From Colwellia piezophila ATCC BAA-637 (lineage in GTDB: Bacteria; Pseudomonadota; Gammaproteobacteria; Enterobacterales; Alteromonadaceae), in the NCBI RefSeq assembly GCF_000378625.1, contig NZ_KB905178.1, positions 1 through 51,766 of the forward strand: a stretch of DNA of 51,766 bases. Direction: 5' to 3'. The position numbers were made by a program, and so were the translations under genes. The notes below the pieces were generated by a model. The model ran no database searches. It was given only the letters and a program-made list of their open reading frames with translations, and was not told the origin of the DNA. This document shows, one piece after another, positions 34,118 through 43,659 of the stretch (positions are counted from its first letter, which is position 1; each line of letters starts with the position of its first letter).

Positions 34118-35647
34118 ATGTTCTGGCCTTTTTCCTCGCCCACAAAGCGAGTACAACAAACGAGCTTAAGACTTAAGTCACTATCAGGCTTGGTTATATT
34201 AATGCTTAGTATAAGTTCCGCCGCACAAGCAGAAGTGCAGTCTCTCTCTACTTACGTGAAAAGTAGTAACAAGAGCACTACTGAGGTAAAAAGTAGTAAC
34301 AAGGGTACGACTGATGTGAGTATTAACAATAGGAACTCAGCAGCTTCTGGTACCTTAACATTGGCTGTCGCCATTCAACGTGCGCTTAAAGAAAACCCCG
34401 CTTTTAAAGTTTTTACTTTGCGTCAAGCAGCCATAAATGGCCAACAACAAACGCAAGCGCTAGCACCCGGTTATCAGTTAGCGTTTGAAGCAGAAAATTT
34501 TGCCGGCAGCGGTGAGTTAAAAGGCTTTGCTGGCGCCGAGTTTACCGTGTCTTTATCGTCCGTTATTGAAATGGGTGGTAAGCGTGATGCACGTCGTGAT
34601 TTGGGAACTCATAGAAGTGCTATGTTAGCTGCTGAACGGAAAATTACCGCCTTAACGCTATTGGCTGAGGTTACTCGCCGCTATATTAATGTACTGGCCG
34701 GCCAAGAAAGTTTGCTGTTGGCCTTTGATGCAACAAGCTTGGCAGAAGAGACTTTATTGGCCGTTGAAAAGCGTGCCAAAGCGGGCTCTACGCCAAAGGC
34801 TGAAATAAAACGTGCCATGGCCGCCGTTGGTAATGCTCGCTTAAGCGCGTCATCTAAGCAGCAAAAATTTGTAGCTGCGAAAATGTCCTTAGCCCTATTA
34901 TGGAATGAAAAGTGGAATGAAAGCTGGAATGAAAAGTGGAATGAAAGTTCGAATAACAGTTCACCGACATTTAACACCGTCGCCGGAAATCTATATCACT
35001 TTTCACCAGATGTCGCTTTTGAACAACTCTATGCCAAAATCCAGAAAAACCCTGCCCTGCTCGCCTTTGCCAGTGAAGAGCGTCTTAAAAACGCACAATT
35101 ACGTTTAGCCAAAAGCCAATCAAGTACCGATATTCAGTGGACTCTTGGCGTAAAGCAACTACAAGATGTCGGTGATACCGCCCTTGTTGCCGGCTTTAGC
35201 ATGCCGTTGTTTAGCTCAAGCAATAATGATGGCGCCATTCTTAGCGCACAAGCTGAGCGAGATGAGGTACAAGCAAGAAAAACCACCGCTTTGCTGCAGT
35301 TACATAACCAATTACAACAGGCCTATTCGAGTCGACAACAAGCTATTTACACCGCGAATCGCTTAAGAGAAACCATTATTCCGCTGCTTGAAGCAGCGCT
35401 TACTGAAACACAAATAGCCTATCAACGTGGCCTTTATAGTTATCTAGATTATTTAAACGCCAGACAAGAATTACTACTGGCTAGGCGCGCACTGATTAAG
35501 TCAGCCACCGCGGCGCTGCATTTTGGCGCAGACATAGAACAGTTGATAGCCGAGCCTCTACCCGCCTCACAGCATTTTGCACAATACGGTAGGCAACACC
35601 TTCAACAACAAACGTCATTCTCAAGTAACCGCTTTACCCAAGGATAA
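34118..35647 (+). CDS. czcC: CzcC-like outer-membrane factor of heavy-metal efflux
   Basis: The TolC-family protein forms the outer-membrane duct of the Czc tripartite pump. The 509-residue product has a signal peptide (LVILMLSISSAAQA), then helical OEP repeats beginning with LTLAVAIQRALKENPAFKVF and SLSSVIEMGGKRDARRDLGT. The second half includes LGVKQLQDVGDTALVAGFSM and RGLYSYLDYLNARQELLLAR. Two in-frame tandem repeats are unusual: a 30-bp duplication after the signal peptide (34256-34315) and a 24-bp duplication giving WNEKWNES twice (34901-34948). It is first in czcCBA behind the MerR-type promoter, with 4 bp to czcB. Confidence 0.92.
   Translation: MFWPFSSPTKRVQQTSLRLKSLSGLVILMLSISSAAQAEVQSLSTYVKSSNKSTTEVKSSNKGTTDVSINNRNSAASGTLTLAVAIQRALKENPAFKVFTLRQAAINGQQQTQALAPGYQLAFEAENFAGSGELKGFAGAEFTVSLSSVIEMGGKRDARRDLGTHRSAMLAAERKITALTLLAEVTRRYINVLAGQESLLLAFDATSLAEETLLAVEKRAKAGSTPKAEIKRAMAAVGNARLSASSKQQKFVAAKMSLALLWNEKWNESWNEKWNESSNNSSPTFNTVAGNLYHFSPDVAFEQLYAKIQKNPALLAFASEERLKNAQLRLAKSQSSTDIQWTLGVKQLQDVGDTALVAGFSMPLFSSSNNDGAILSAQAERDEVQARKTTALLQLHNQLQQAYSSRQQAIYTANRLRETIIPLLEAALTETQIAYQRGLYSYLDYLNARQELLLARRALIKSATAALHFGADIEQLIAEPLPASQHFAQYGRQHLQQQTSFSSNRFTQG
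34256..34315 (+). repeat. 30-bp tandem duplication in czcC (N-terminal)
   Basis: Units at 34256-34285 and 34286-34315 both begin GT(G/A)AAAAGTAGTAACAAG and encode VKSSNKSTTE and VKSSNKGTTD. The duplication keeps the frame and lies in the mature N-terminus of CzcC. Confidence 0.8.
34901..34948 (+). repeat. 24-bp tandem duplication in czcC (central)
   Basis: Units at 34901-34924 and 34925-34948 are identical except for the last base; each is itself made of two 12-bp halves starting with TGGAATGAAA. They encode WNEKWNES repeated in a region where CzcC relatives normally have a short loop. Confidence 0.85.
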
Positions 35648-35651
35648 TCTA

Positions 35652-36674
35652 ATGAACAATCACTTTTTAGCTAACAATTTAAAGAACGGTGTCTTACTGG
35701 TTGCTTTATTACTTACCCTGCCCTTCACCCTAACAAGTTATGCGACTTCCCCTGTAGTTACGCATGGAAATAGCCATGCAGATAAAAAAGTTGCTGAACA
35801 TGCTGGCGAGCACGAAGACGATCATACTGACGAACACGCTGAAACACAGGGCGATGAACATGGCGAAGAGGGTCATATAGAAATATCTGCCGAGATGATG
35901 AAAACTGTCGGTATTACTTGCCAAACAGCAAACCCTGGTGAAATAAAACAGCGTTTAACCTTATATGGCACATTAACAACTGAGCCAAGTTCAGTCAGTC
36001 AAGTTCGAGCACGCTTCGCCGGTATGATTACTAAACTGACGGTAAATGTCGGCGATAAAGTAAAAAAAGGTCAACTTATTGCTGAAATAGAATCTAATAA
36101 TAGTTTAATGCGCTATAGCGTTTATGCCGCTATTTCAGGCATGGTTACTAAGCGTAATGCCAATCCAGGTGAATTAGCCAATCAGCAGGTATTAGTGACC
36201 ATTGAAGATCATCAAAAGTTATGGCTTGAGTTGCAAGTATTTGCCACTCAACAATCCAAAGTAGCTATAGGTCAATCCGTGTCTATTAGCAGAGAGCAAC
36301 AATTTACTGACTCCGCTATTAGCCAGCTCTTACCTAGCTCAAAAAATAGCCCTTTCATTATTGCCAGAGTGCCACTCGATAATACTCAAGGTAACTGGTT
36401 TGCCGGTAATTTGCTCAAAGGCGCTGTTGTTATTAACAAAAAATCGGTGCCACTAGTGATTGATAACCACGCCATTCAAGTGATGAAGGGTAAAAAGGTA
36501 ATATTTATCAAAAATGACCATGGCTTTGAAGTGCGAGAAGTTAGCTTAGGGCTTAGCGATGGTCAGTTCTCTCAAGTATTATCCGGGCTAAATCAAGGCG
36601 AGAGCTACGGTGTTAAAAACAGCTATTTACTCAAAGCTGAGCTAGAGAAATCTAGTGCTGCGCATCACCACTAG
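35652..36674 (+). CDS. czcB: CzcB-like periplasmic adaptor of heavy-metal efflux
   Basis: The membrane-fusion protein joins CzcA to CzcC. From ATG 35652 (MNNHFLANNLKNGVL, AAGGA upstream) it is 340 residues; the frame is open from 35577 inside czcC. After the signal peptide comes a His/Asp/Glu-rich stretch of about 45 residues (SHADKKVAEHAGEHEDDHTD, then EHGEEGHIEIS), a probable metal-binding region. The lipoyl and barrel domains follow (AGMITKLTVNVGDKVKKGQL, AISGMVTKRNANPGELANQQ). The C-terminus ends AAHHH. It has no long coiled hairpin, like other heavy-metal adaptors of this class. The czcA start is 9 bp downstream. Confidence 0.93.
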   Translation: MNNHFLANNLKNGVLLVALLLTLPFTLTSYATSPVVTHGNSHADKKVAEHAGEHEDDHTDEHAETQGDEHGEEGHIEISAEMMKTVGITCQTANPGEIKQRLTLYGTLTTEPSSVSQVRARFAGMITKLTVNVGDKVKKGQLIAEIESNNSLMRYSVYAAISGMVTKRNANPGELANQQVLVTIEDHQKLWLELQVFATQQSKVAIGQSVSISREQQFTDSAISQLLPSSKNSPFIIARVPLDNTQGNWFAGNLLKGAVVINKKSVPLVIDNHAIQVMKGKKVIFIKNDHGFEVREVSLGLSDGQFSQVLSGLNQGESYGVKNSYLLKAELEKSSAAHHH

Positions 36675-36683
36675 GACTCACTT

Positions 36684-39600
36684 ATGATTGAATCACTTTT
36701 ACGCTTCTCCATTGCCAAACGTTGGCTAATTATTTCTTTAACATTGCTGCTAATGGCCGCTGGTTATTGGAGTTATCAAAAACTGCCTATTGATGCCGTC
36801 CCTGATATCACCAATGTGCAAGTACAAATTAATACCCGTGCTGATGGTTATTCACCGTTAGAAACTGAGCAACGCATTACTTATACCGTAGAAAATGCTT
36901 TAAAGGGTTTACCAAATTTATCCTATACCCGCTCATTGTCACGGTATGGTTTATCACAAGTTACGGTAGTTTTTTCTGAAGGCACTGATTTATATTTTGC
37001 TCGCAGTTTAATTAACGAACGTCTCAATGCCATCAAGGGTAAATTGCCTGCCGGTTTATCGCCAACAATGGGGCCTGTATCGACCGGCCTTGGCGAGATA
37101 TTTATGTATACCCTAGATGCGGATCCTGATGCCAGACAAACCAATGGTAAGCCTTATGATGCCACCGCCCTTAGAGAAATACAGGACTGGATTATTAAAC
37201 CGCAACTCGCTTTAGTAAAAGGTGTGACCGAAGTAAACACTATCGGCGGTTTTGATAAGCAATATCACATCACCCCATCGCCGAGAAAAATGCTTGAATT
37301 TGACCTTTCTTTCGCTGATATACAAAGCGCAATAGCGGCCAATAACAGTAATCGTGGTGCCGGTTATATTGAAAGTAATGGCCAACAGCTGACGGTTAGA
37401 TCGCCCGGACAACTGAAAACCATTACGGATATTGAACAAGTAGTCATAAAAATATTTACCACAAATAATGGTAAAAAGATTAGCAATACGCCAATCAAAG
37501 TAAGTGATATTGCTGAAGTTGCCATAGGAAAAGCCCTGCGCACAGGCGCTGCTACCCACAATGGTAAAGAAACTGTGCTCGGCGCTGCCATGATGTTAGT
37601 TGGCGAGAACGCAAGAGAAGTATCCTTAGCGGTTGCTAAAAAGTTAGCGCAAGTACAAAGCTCTTTACCTCAAGGGGTCACAATAACCGCTGTTTATGAC
37701 AGAACCACCCTAGTGGATAAAGCCATTGCCACAGTACAAAAGAACCTAGTCGAAGGCGCTTTATTGGTCATCGTGGTGTTATTACTATTATTAGGTAACG
37801 TTAGAGCGGCGTTAATTACCGCCGCGGTTATTCCACTAACCATGCTCGCAACCATTACAGGTATGGTACAAGCGGGCGTTTCAGCAAACTTAATGAGTTT
37901 AGGCGCATTAGATTTTGGTTTAATCGTCGATGGCGCGGTCATTATTGTTGAAAATACTACCCGCCGCCTAGCTGAGGCACAGCGTCATAACGGCGCGAGA
38001 TTAGCACTAAAAGATAGGCTACATGTGGTTTTTCAAGCCACCAATGAAGTGATAAGGCCAAGCATCTTCGGCGTAATTATTATTACTGTGGTTTATATCC
38101 CACTCTTTTCATTAACCGGCGTAGAAGGCAAGATGTTCCAACCGATGGCGGCTACTGTCGTTATTGCCTTGTTGTCTGCCTTAGTTTTATCGGTGACTTT
38201 AGTCCCTGCGGCTATTGCCTTATTTATGACTGGCGATATTAGCGATAAAGAAAGTCTGGTGATAAAAGTCAGTAAGTCACTCTATAAACCGTTATTAATT
38301 TTAGCGATGAAAGTGCGTTGGTTAGTGCTTTCACTGGCAACGATACTGGTAGTGTTGTGTGCTTGGCTGGCAACAACTTTAGGCTCAGAGTTTATTCCAC
38401 AACTGAACGAAGAAGATATTTTACTGCAAGCACTACGAATTCCTGGCACCGGTATTGAACAAGCGGTTGAGATGCAAAAACACCTTGAGTTGAACATTAG
38501 TCAATTCCCGCAAGTAGTGAATGTATTTTCAAAAATAGGCACACCAGAAATAGCCAATGATCCTATGCCACCTAATATTGCCGATACCTTTATTATGTTA
38601 AAACCACGCAGTGAGTGGCCTGATCCGAGTTTAACTCATAGTGAATTAGCCGCTGAGATCCTGGCTAAAGTAGCCAAGCTGCCAGGTAATAATTTCGAAT
38701 TAACCCAGCCCATTGAAATGCGTTTTAACGAGCTGATTTCTGGAGTTAGGGCGGATTTAGGCATTAAAGTCATCGGTGATGATTTAGGGCAGTTATTAAC
38801 CTCGGCCAATGCCATTCGTGAAGTGCTTGAACAAATTGATGGTGCTAGCGATATTCAAGTTGAACAAGTGACTGGCTTACCTATGTTGTCAGTAGTGCCA
38901 AAGCGCGAAGCCTTGGCTCGTTATGGATTAACAATTCAACAGGTACAAGATATCGTCGCAACGGCGATTGGCGGTGAAAATGTCGGGCTTATTTTTGAGG
39001 GCGATCGTCGTTTCAATATCGTAGTGAGATTACCAGAGCCCATCAGGCGTGATATTAATAAACTCGCAGAGCTGCCGATTTCTTTAGCAACTGGCGGTTA
39101 TGTGCCTTTATCTGAGGTGGCAACACTCGACATATCGCCAGCGCCAAACCAAATTAGCCGAGAAAATGGTAAAAGACGCATAGTGGTTACCGCTAATGTT
39201 CGCGGTAAAGATCTCGGCAGTTTTGTTAACGAAGTGAAAGCTAAAGTGAGTCAGGAGGTTGAAATTCCCGCTGGCTATTGGCTTGAATATGGCGGTACCT
39301 TTGAGCAGCTTGAATCGGCTAGTCAACGTTTATCCATTGTCTTACCACTGACACTAGCACTGATTTTTGCACTGTTAATCATGGCGTTTAGTTCAGTTAA
39401 AGATGCGGCAATCATTTTCACTGGTATACCATTGGCACTCACCGGTGGCGTGATTTCATTATGGCTGCGCGATATGCCACTGTCTATTTCTGCCGGTGTC
39501 GGTTTTATTGCCCTATCAGGCGTAGCGGTATTAAACGGCTTAGTGATGTTGGCCTTTATCAGGGAGCTTTGTAAAGAACGCACTGAGTTAGTTTCAGCGA

Positions 39601-39845
39601 TAATAGATGGCGCTATGATCAGACTAAGACCGGTATTGATGACGGCTTTAGTGGCGGGATTAGGTTTTGTGCCTATGGCACTTAACGTGGGTACTGGCGC
39701 AGAAGTACAGCGTCCTTTAGCGACAGTAGTGATTGGCGGTATCATGTCATCAACGTTACTGACGTTATTGGTATTACCGCTGCTGTACCATATTGTCCAT
39801 GAGCGTAGTTTTAACAAAAATCTGCTTAAAATGAACTCTGCTTAA
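36684..39845 (+). CDS. czcA: CzcA-type heavy-metal RND efflux pump
   Basis: The 1053-residue protein is the proton-driven inner-membrane pump of the Czc complex. It has 12 membrane segments, two large periplasmic loops and the HME-RND signatures IDAVPDITNVQVQINT near the N-terminus and LDFGLIVDGAVIIVEN in TM4. The DFG-x3-DGA pattern is the one used by Co/Zn/Cd pumps (CzcA group) rather than Cu/Ag pumps, which supports divalent cation specificity. The frame is intact and of standard length. It is last in the czcCBA operon, closed by the hairpin at 39937. Confidence 0.96.
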   Translation: MIESLLRFSIAKRWLIISLTLLLMAAGYWSYQKLPIDAVPDITNVQVQINTRADGYSPLETEQRITYTVENALKGLPNLSYTRSLSRYGLSQVTVVFSEGTDLYFARSLINERLNAIKGKLPAGLSPTMGPVSTGLGEIFMYTLDADPDARQTNGKPYDATALREIQDWIIKPQLALVKGVTEVNTIGGFDKQYHITPSPRKMLEFDLSFADIQSAIAANNSNRGAGYIESNGQQLTVRSPGQLKTITDIEQVVIKIFTTNNGKKISNTPIKVSDIAEVAIGKALRTGAATHNGKETVLGAAMMLVGENAREVSLAVAKKLAQVQSSLPQGVTITAVYDRTTLVDKAIATVQKNLVEGALLVIVVLLLLLGNVRAALITAAVIPLTMLATITGMVQAGVSANLMSLGALDFGLIVDGAVIIVENTTRRLAEAQRHNGARLALKDRLHVVFQATNEVIRPSIFGVIIITVVYIPLFSLTGVEGKMFQPMAATVVIALLSALVLSVTLVPAAIALFMTGDISDKESLVIKVSKSLYKPLLILAMKVRWLVLSLATILVVLCAWLATTLGSEFIPQLNEEDILLQALRIPGTGIEQAVEMQKHLELNISQFPQVVNVFSKIGTPEIANDPMPPNIADTFIMLKPRSEWPDPSLTHSELAAEILAKVAKLPGNNFELTQPIEMRFNELISGVRADLGIKVIGDDLGQLLTSANAIREVLEQIDGASDIQVEQVTGLPMLSVVPKREALARYGLTIQQVQDIVATAIGGENVGLIFEGDRRFNIVVRLPEPIRRDINKLAELPISLATGGYVPLSEVATLDISPAPNQISRENGKRRIVVTANVRGKDLGSFVNEVKAKVSQEVEIPAGYWLEYGGTFEQLESASQRLSIVLPLTLALIFALLIMAFSSVKDAAIIFTGIPLALTGGVISLWLRDMPLSISAGVGFIALSGVAVLNGLVMLAFIRELCKERTELVSAIIDGAMIRLRPVLMTALVAGLGFVPMALNVGTGAEVQRPLATVVIGGIMSSTLLTLLVLPLLYHIVHERSFNKNLLKMNSA

Positions 39846-39936
39846 GAGATAGTGATATCAGTTTTATGATTCAGTGCGCTTGGTATCAGTTCACTGCTAT
39901 ACACGGCAGAACGATACTTTTAAATATTCCTTAATA

Positions 39937-39977
39937 AAAGGCCTTATCAAATGAATAATTGATAAGGCCTTTCTTTT
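39937..39977 (+). terminator. Rho-independent terminator of czcCBA
   Basis: AAAGGCCTTATCAA (39937-39950) pairs perfectly with TTGATAAGGCCTTT (39959-39972) around an 8-base loop, followed by CTTTTT. This is the strongest terminator in the window. Confidence 0.92.
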
Positions 39978-40095
39978 TAATTCCCTCAAAAATAAAATGC
40001 TCCTGTCAGTGAAATCAACATCTATCGCTGATTTTTAAATCTCTTGTTACAAAGCCCAGTGATAAAAATATTGCTTAACCATAATAAAAAGAATT

Positions 40096-40121
40096 ATAGT
40101 AGTATCACTAGCTACTACTAT
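40096..40121. promoter_or_regulatory. Operator-like inverted repeat before the TrmB-like gene
   Basis: ATAGTAGTA (40096-40104) and TACTACTAT (40113-40121) are perfect 9-bp complements with an 8-bp spacer, ending 14 bp before the ATG at 40136. The position and symmetry suit autoregulation by the TrmB-like protein. Confidence 0.65.
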
Positions 40122-40135
40122 ATTAAAGTCATAAA

Positions 40136-41005
40136 ATGAGTAAAAATAATCAAAGCCAATACCAAGCGCTAACTAGCCAATTAAGTCAATTAGGCTTTAC
40201 CCAGCTAGAAAGTGAAGTGTACTTACACTTGTTGATCAACGGTGACAGTACTGGCTATGCCGTAGCCAAAGGCATTGGTAAAGCCGTGGCGAATGTTTAT
40301 AAAGCAGTAGAAGGTTTATCAAATAAAGGCGCGGTCGAGATCACTGTCGGCGATAGTAAAATTTGCCATGCCGCACCTTGGCAGCAAGTTTTAACCAGTG
40401 CGCAATCACGCTTTGCAGAAAATATTTCGGAATTAGAACAGCAGCTAAAACAGCTACCCGCCCAACAAGACGATGAAAATGTTTACCAATTAAAAAATAC
40501 CGAGCAAGTACTGACGACAGCAAAATTAATGATAGAGCAAGCTAGCTCAATCATAGTGGCAGAGCTAAAGCCCGAAGCGGCTAAATACTTTGCCTTGCTA
40601 TTAGAGCAAGCAGTAAGCCGGGGTGTTGAGGTGCGCGTTAAGGTTTATCAAACCATAAGTATTAAAGGTGCAAAAATAACACTGAGACAAAAGGGTGAGC
40701 AAGTCTACGCAAAAACTGACCATAGCTCTTTTAAGTTTTGCGCTGATGGACGGGAGTCATTAACGGCCATATTAACCGCAGATTTTGTTAACGTTATTCA
40801 AGCGTTTAAATCAAAAAGTGCACTGATCTGTATGGAAATGTATTGCGGGCTAATTTATGAGCTTATTCTTACCGACTTAAAACAAGCTATTCCTGCTGGC
40901 GATATTAAACGTTGCCAACAAATCTTGGATGAAACAGAACATTTACATCCTTTTTCTACTGAAAACAATGTATTTACTAATTTTAAATCTCGTTATCAAC
41001 AATAA
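40136..41005 (+). CDS. TrmB-like transcriptional regulator
   Basis: The 289-residue protein begins with a TrmB-type winged helix (about residues 10-75): LSQLGFTQLESEVYLHLLIN, then YAVAKGIGKAVANVYKAVEG and LSNKGAVEITVG. A coiled linker (about 95-115) and a phospholipase-D-like effector region follow (EQVLTTAKLMIEQASSIIVA, AVSRGVEVRVKVYQ). TrmB proteins are best known from archaea as sugar-responsive regulators and are less common in Gammaproteobacteria. A perfect inverted repeat lies just upstream, and a serine hydrolase gene follows after 45 bp on the same strand, the likely target. No good ribosome site is seen before the ATG. Confidence 0.82.
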   Translation: MSKNNQSQYQALTSQLSQLGFTQLESEVYLHLLINGDSTGYAVAKGIGKAVANVYKAVEGLSNKGAVEITVGDSKICHAAPWQQVLTSAQSRFAENISELEQQLKQLPAQQDDENVYQLKNTEQVLTTAKLMIEQASSIIVAELKPEAAKYFALLLEQAVSRGVEVRVKVYQTISIKGAKITLRQKGEQVYAKTDHSSFKFCADGRESLTAILTADFVNVIQAFKSKSALICMEMYCGLIYELILTDLKQAIPAGDIKRCQQILDETEHLHPFSTENNVFTNFKSRYQQ

Positions 41006-41050
41006 AAAACCAACAATAAAAAACTAAAGGCTCAATACAAGGAAATTACA

Positions 41051-42574
41051 ATGATTAAAATGACTTATCTAGCCCTATTAACCTCGGTAGTTGCCACTAG
41101 TTCCATGCACAACGCGCAAGCCACAGACTTTTCAGCGCTGACAAAATTTGTCGAGCAAGCAAAAGTAACGACAGAATTACCTTCAGGCACCGCTATTGCC
41201 ATTATCAAAGACGGTAAAATTATCTATCAACAGAACTTTGGCTATAGCGATATTGCCAAGAAAAAACAAGTGACTAAAGACACCGCTTTTTATGTTGCCT
41301 CTACAACTAAACCCTTTTATGCCTTAAGCACGTTAATCGATATTGATAATAATGAATTAAAAGCAACCGATACCCTAGCGAGCTTATTTCCCCAAGGATC
41401 ATTTAAGCAATTATCTGCTGAAGTACTCAACCAAGTGACTGTACAAGATTTACTGGTACATGGCTCGGGTATAGATAATGAAGATCTTGGCTGGGCAGTT
41501 GCCTATACCGGCATTCATGATTTATCCAGTCGCAAACAGATGCTTTTTGAGCAAACCAAACTTCTTGAAGAAACTAAACATGGTGAATTTGATTACACTA
41601 ATTTTGGCTATAACCTGTTGAGTGTCTGGTCAGACGCCAATAATAAGATTACTTGGCAAGAAAAAATACAAAACAATGTGTTCACGCCGTTAGGTATGAG
41701 ACACACCAGTTCAGTAATGTCGACAGCGAGACAAAAACAGTGGGATGTGGCCAAACCCTACTCTTTTATCAATTCTATTGAACATAAAAAAACTGAACCG
41801 CTTTATCTAGAGAAAGTTGATAACACCATGCACTCAGCCGGTGGCATGGTGACTTCGGCAAGTGACATGGCACAGATGGTAATTGCCCAGCTCAATCAAG
41901 GTAAAATTAATGGCAAGCAAGTTATTCCAGCGAGCATAATCGCCACCTCACAGAGCCAACAAATAATAGCAGAGGGTAAATATGATGACTTTATTCGTGA
42001 TGGTTATGCTTGGGGTTGGTTTACCGGTGATTATCATGGCGAGCGTATGTTACATCACTTAGGTGGCTTTGCTGGTACCCATGCACTTATCTCATTTATG
42101 CCTGAAAAAAATATTGGTCTAGTAGTACTTAATAACGAGGACTTTATTAGCCGACGTATTACCAGGGCAATTAGTCATATTGCTTATTCGATATTATTAG
42201 GACAATCTGACGGCACGGTTGAAGCTCAATCAGGTTTAGAAAACGTGACCTCGGTCTCAGAAAAACTGCCGACCATGCTAGCCAAACATAAAGCTAAATT
42301 AGCCAGTAGAAAGTGGCAATTATCTAATGATAAAAAGGACTATCGCGGCAAGTACACTCACCCAACATTAGGCAACATTGAAATCAGTCTTGATGATGAA
42401 GGAAACTTCGCGCTAACTTGGGGCCAACTGAAAACCTCAGCATTAGCATTTACCAAACCTAACTCTATCCGTACAGAGTTTGTTATGTTTAATGGCAATA
42501 TGCTGCAGTTTAACCAAATCGATAATCAAATTGCCAGCTTAAATTACGACGGTAATACCTTTATAAAGCAATAG
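41051..42574 (+). CDS. Serine hydrolase of the beta-lactamase/PBP4-like family
   Basis: The 507-residue exported enzyme has a signal peptide (LALLTSVVATSSMHNAQA), then the class C beta-lactamase-like fold with Ser84-x-x-Lys87 in VASTTKPF, Tyr-x-Asn in DYTNFGYN and HHLGGFAGTH in place of the KTG motif. This set is typical of broad esterase, D-aminopeptidase or peptidase relatives rather than true beta-lactamases. The C-terminal 100 residues (RGKYTHPTLGNIEISLDD) resemble the lipocalin-like DUF3471 domain. It is likely co-transcribed with the TrmB-like regulator. Its stop codon abuts that of the convergent epimerase gene without a gap. Confidence 0.88.
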   Translation: MIKMTYLALLTSVVATSSMHNAQATDFSALTKFVEQAKVTTELPSGTAIAIIKDGKIIYQQNFGYSDIAKKKQVTKDTAFYVASTTKPFYALSTLIDIDNNELKATDTLASLFPQGSFKQLSAEVLNQVTVQDLLVHGSGIDNEDLGWAVAYTGIHDLSSRKQMLFEQTKLLEETKHGEFDYTNFGYNLLSVWSDANNKITWQEKIQNNVFTPLGMRHTSSVMSTARQKQWDVAKPYSFINSIEHKKTEPLYLEKVDNTMHSAGGMVTSASDMAQMVIAQLNQGKINGKQVIPASIIATSQSQQIIAEGKYDDFIRDGYAWGWFTGDYHGERMLHHLGGFAGTHALISFMPEKNIGLVVLNNEDFISRRITRAISHIAYSILLGQSDGTVEAQSGLENVTSVSEKLPTMLAKHKAKLASRKWQLSNDKKDYRGKYTHPTLGNIEISLDDEGNFALTWGQLKTSALAFTKPNSIRTEFVMFNGNMLQFNQIDNQIASLNYDGNTFIKQ

Positions 42575-43456
42575 TTAGAGTAAATCCGTAAGAGCATGTT
42601 TAAGGTTACTGTGATTAAAGTCAAACTCATGGTTAAGCAGCTTTTGCGGGAAAACATTTTGACTGGTGAGTAATAACTCAGCACCTTGGCCCATCAAAAT
42701 ATTGAGCATAAATTCCGGTACAGTAAAGAAAGTGGCTCGATTAAATTGCTCGCCTAAGGTTTTAGTAAAATCAGCATTGGTTAAGGCATGGGGTGAAGTG
42801 CAATTTATAGCTCCCTCAATTTTCTCATTGAGTATAGAAAATTGAATGGCGTGCACCATATCCTCGATATGTATCCACGACATAACTTGTTGACCATCAC
42901 CAAGCTTGCCTCCTAAACCTAAAGAAAATGGCAATCGCATTTTGCTCAGTGCGCCGCCATCATTAGCCAAAACGACACCGGTGCGTAACAGTACTACTCG
43001 GCAATGCTCACGCGCCTTTAACGCAATGTCCTCCCACTTTTTACATAATGAATGGGCGAAGTCCGCTTGTTTTACTTTTGCGTCTTCAAAGGTGGAAACA
43101 TTACCGGTTTCGCCATAATAACCTATGGCTGAGCCACTAATTAAACAACTAGGCTTAAATTTAGCCCGCTCAATCATGGCAACAACTTGCTCAGTTATTT
43201 GCCAACGACTTTGACAAATTTTTTCTTTTTGCTTTTCGGTCCAACGTCTATCAACGATAGGCTCACCGGCAAGATTAATGATCACCTCATAGTGATTTTG
43301 ATCCGGTAATTCCTCAATAAAATCAACGCCTGTTGGAAGGCACCTTGCTGCCTTTTGACTATTGCGTGTTAACACGGTGAATTGATAGGGCTGCTGAAAT
43401 GAGTTGATAAAGTGCCGGCCAATTAAGCCAGTGCCGCCCGTTATTAAGATTTTCAT
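42575..43456 (-). CDS. TIGR01777-family NAD(P)-dependent epimerase (YfcH-like)
   Basis: The 293-residue protein is an extended short-chain dehydrogenase of the SulA/YfcH group. The Rossmann motif ITGGTGLIGRHF is at the N-terminus, SGSAIGYYGETG holds the family catalytic region, and the C-terminal segment (VPEFMLNILMGQGAELLLTS) matches the DUF1731 end. The start is ATG 43456 with GGGAGC upstream, not the frame opening at 43483. Substrates of this family are not established. It is convergent with the serine hydrolase with zero bases between stops. Confidence 0.9.
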   Translation of the reverse strand: MKILITGGTGLIGRHFINSFQQPYQFTVLTRNSQKAARCLPTGVDFIEELPDQNHYEVIINLAGEPIVDRRWTEKQKEKICQSRWQITEQVVAMIERAKFKPSCLISGSAIGYYGETGNVSTFEDAKVKQADFAHSLCKKWEDIALKAREHCRVVLLRTGVVLANDGGALSKMRLPFSLGLGGKLGDGQQVMSWIHIEDMVHAIQFSILNEKIEGAINCTSPHALTNADFTKTLGEQFNRATFFTVPEFMLNILMGQGAELLLTSQNVFPQKLLNHEFDFNHSNLKHALTDLL

Positions 43457-43593
43457 CTTTGCTCCCACCATGATCGATAACACATTAATTCTTTAATAAT
43501 AGTAGTAAACATCGAAGCGTTTTATAAACCTAGAAGCAGGTATTTTGCCAAAGAAATTAAAACTATTAGCAGGGATTGATAAACAAGCACAAA

Positions 43594-43626
43594 AAAGCCG
43601 TAAGACTTAACAAGTATTACGGCTTT
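43594..43626 (-). terminator. Terminator of the ydbH-ynbE-ydbL operon
   Basis: AAAGCCGTAA (43594-43603) pairs with TTACGGCTTT (43617-43626). On the minus strand a run of T follows. It starts 33 bp past the ydbL stop. Confidence 0.8.
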
Positions 43627-43659
43627 AGTTATTTTATTACTTAACCTCAACTAAAAAAG

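Noticed and set aside
39852..39892. TATCAG...TTGGTA segment resembling the inverted-repeat family
   Set aside because: The ends are degenerate and TTA flanks are absent, so it cannot be told from chance.
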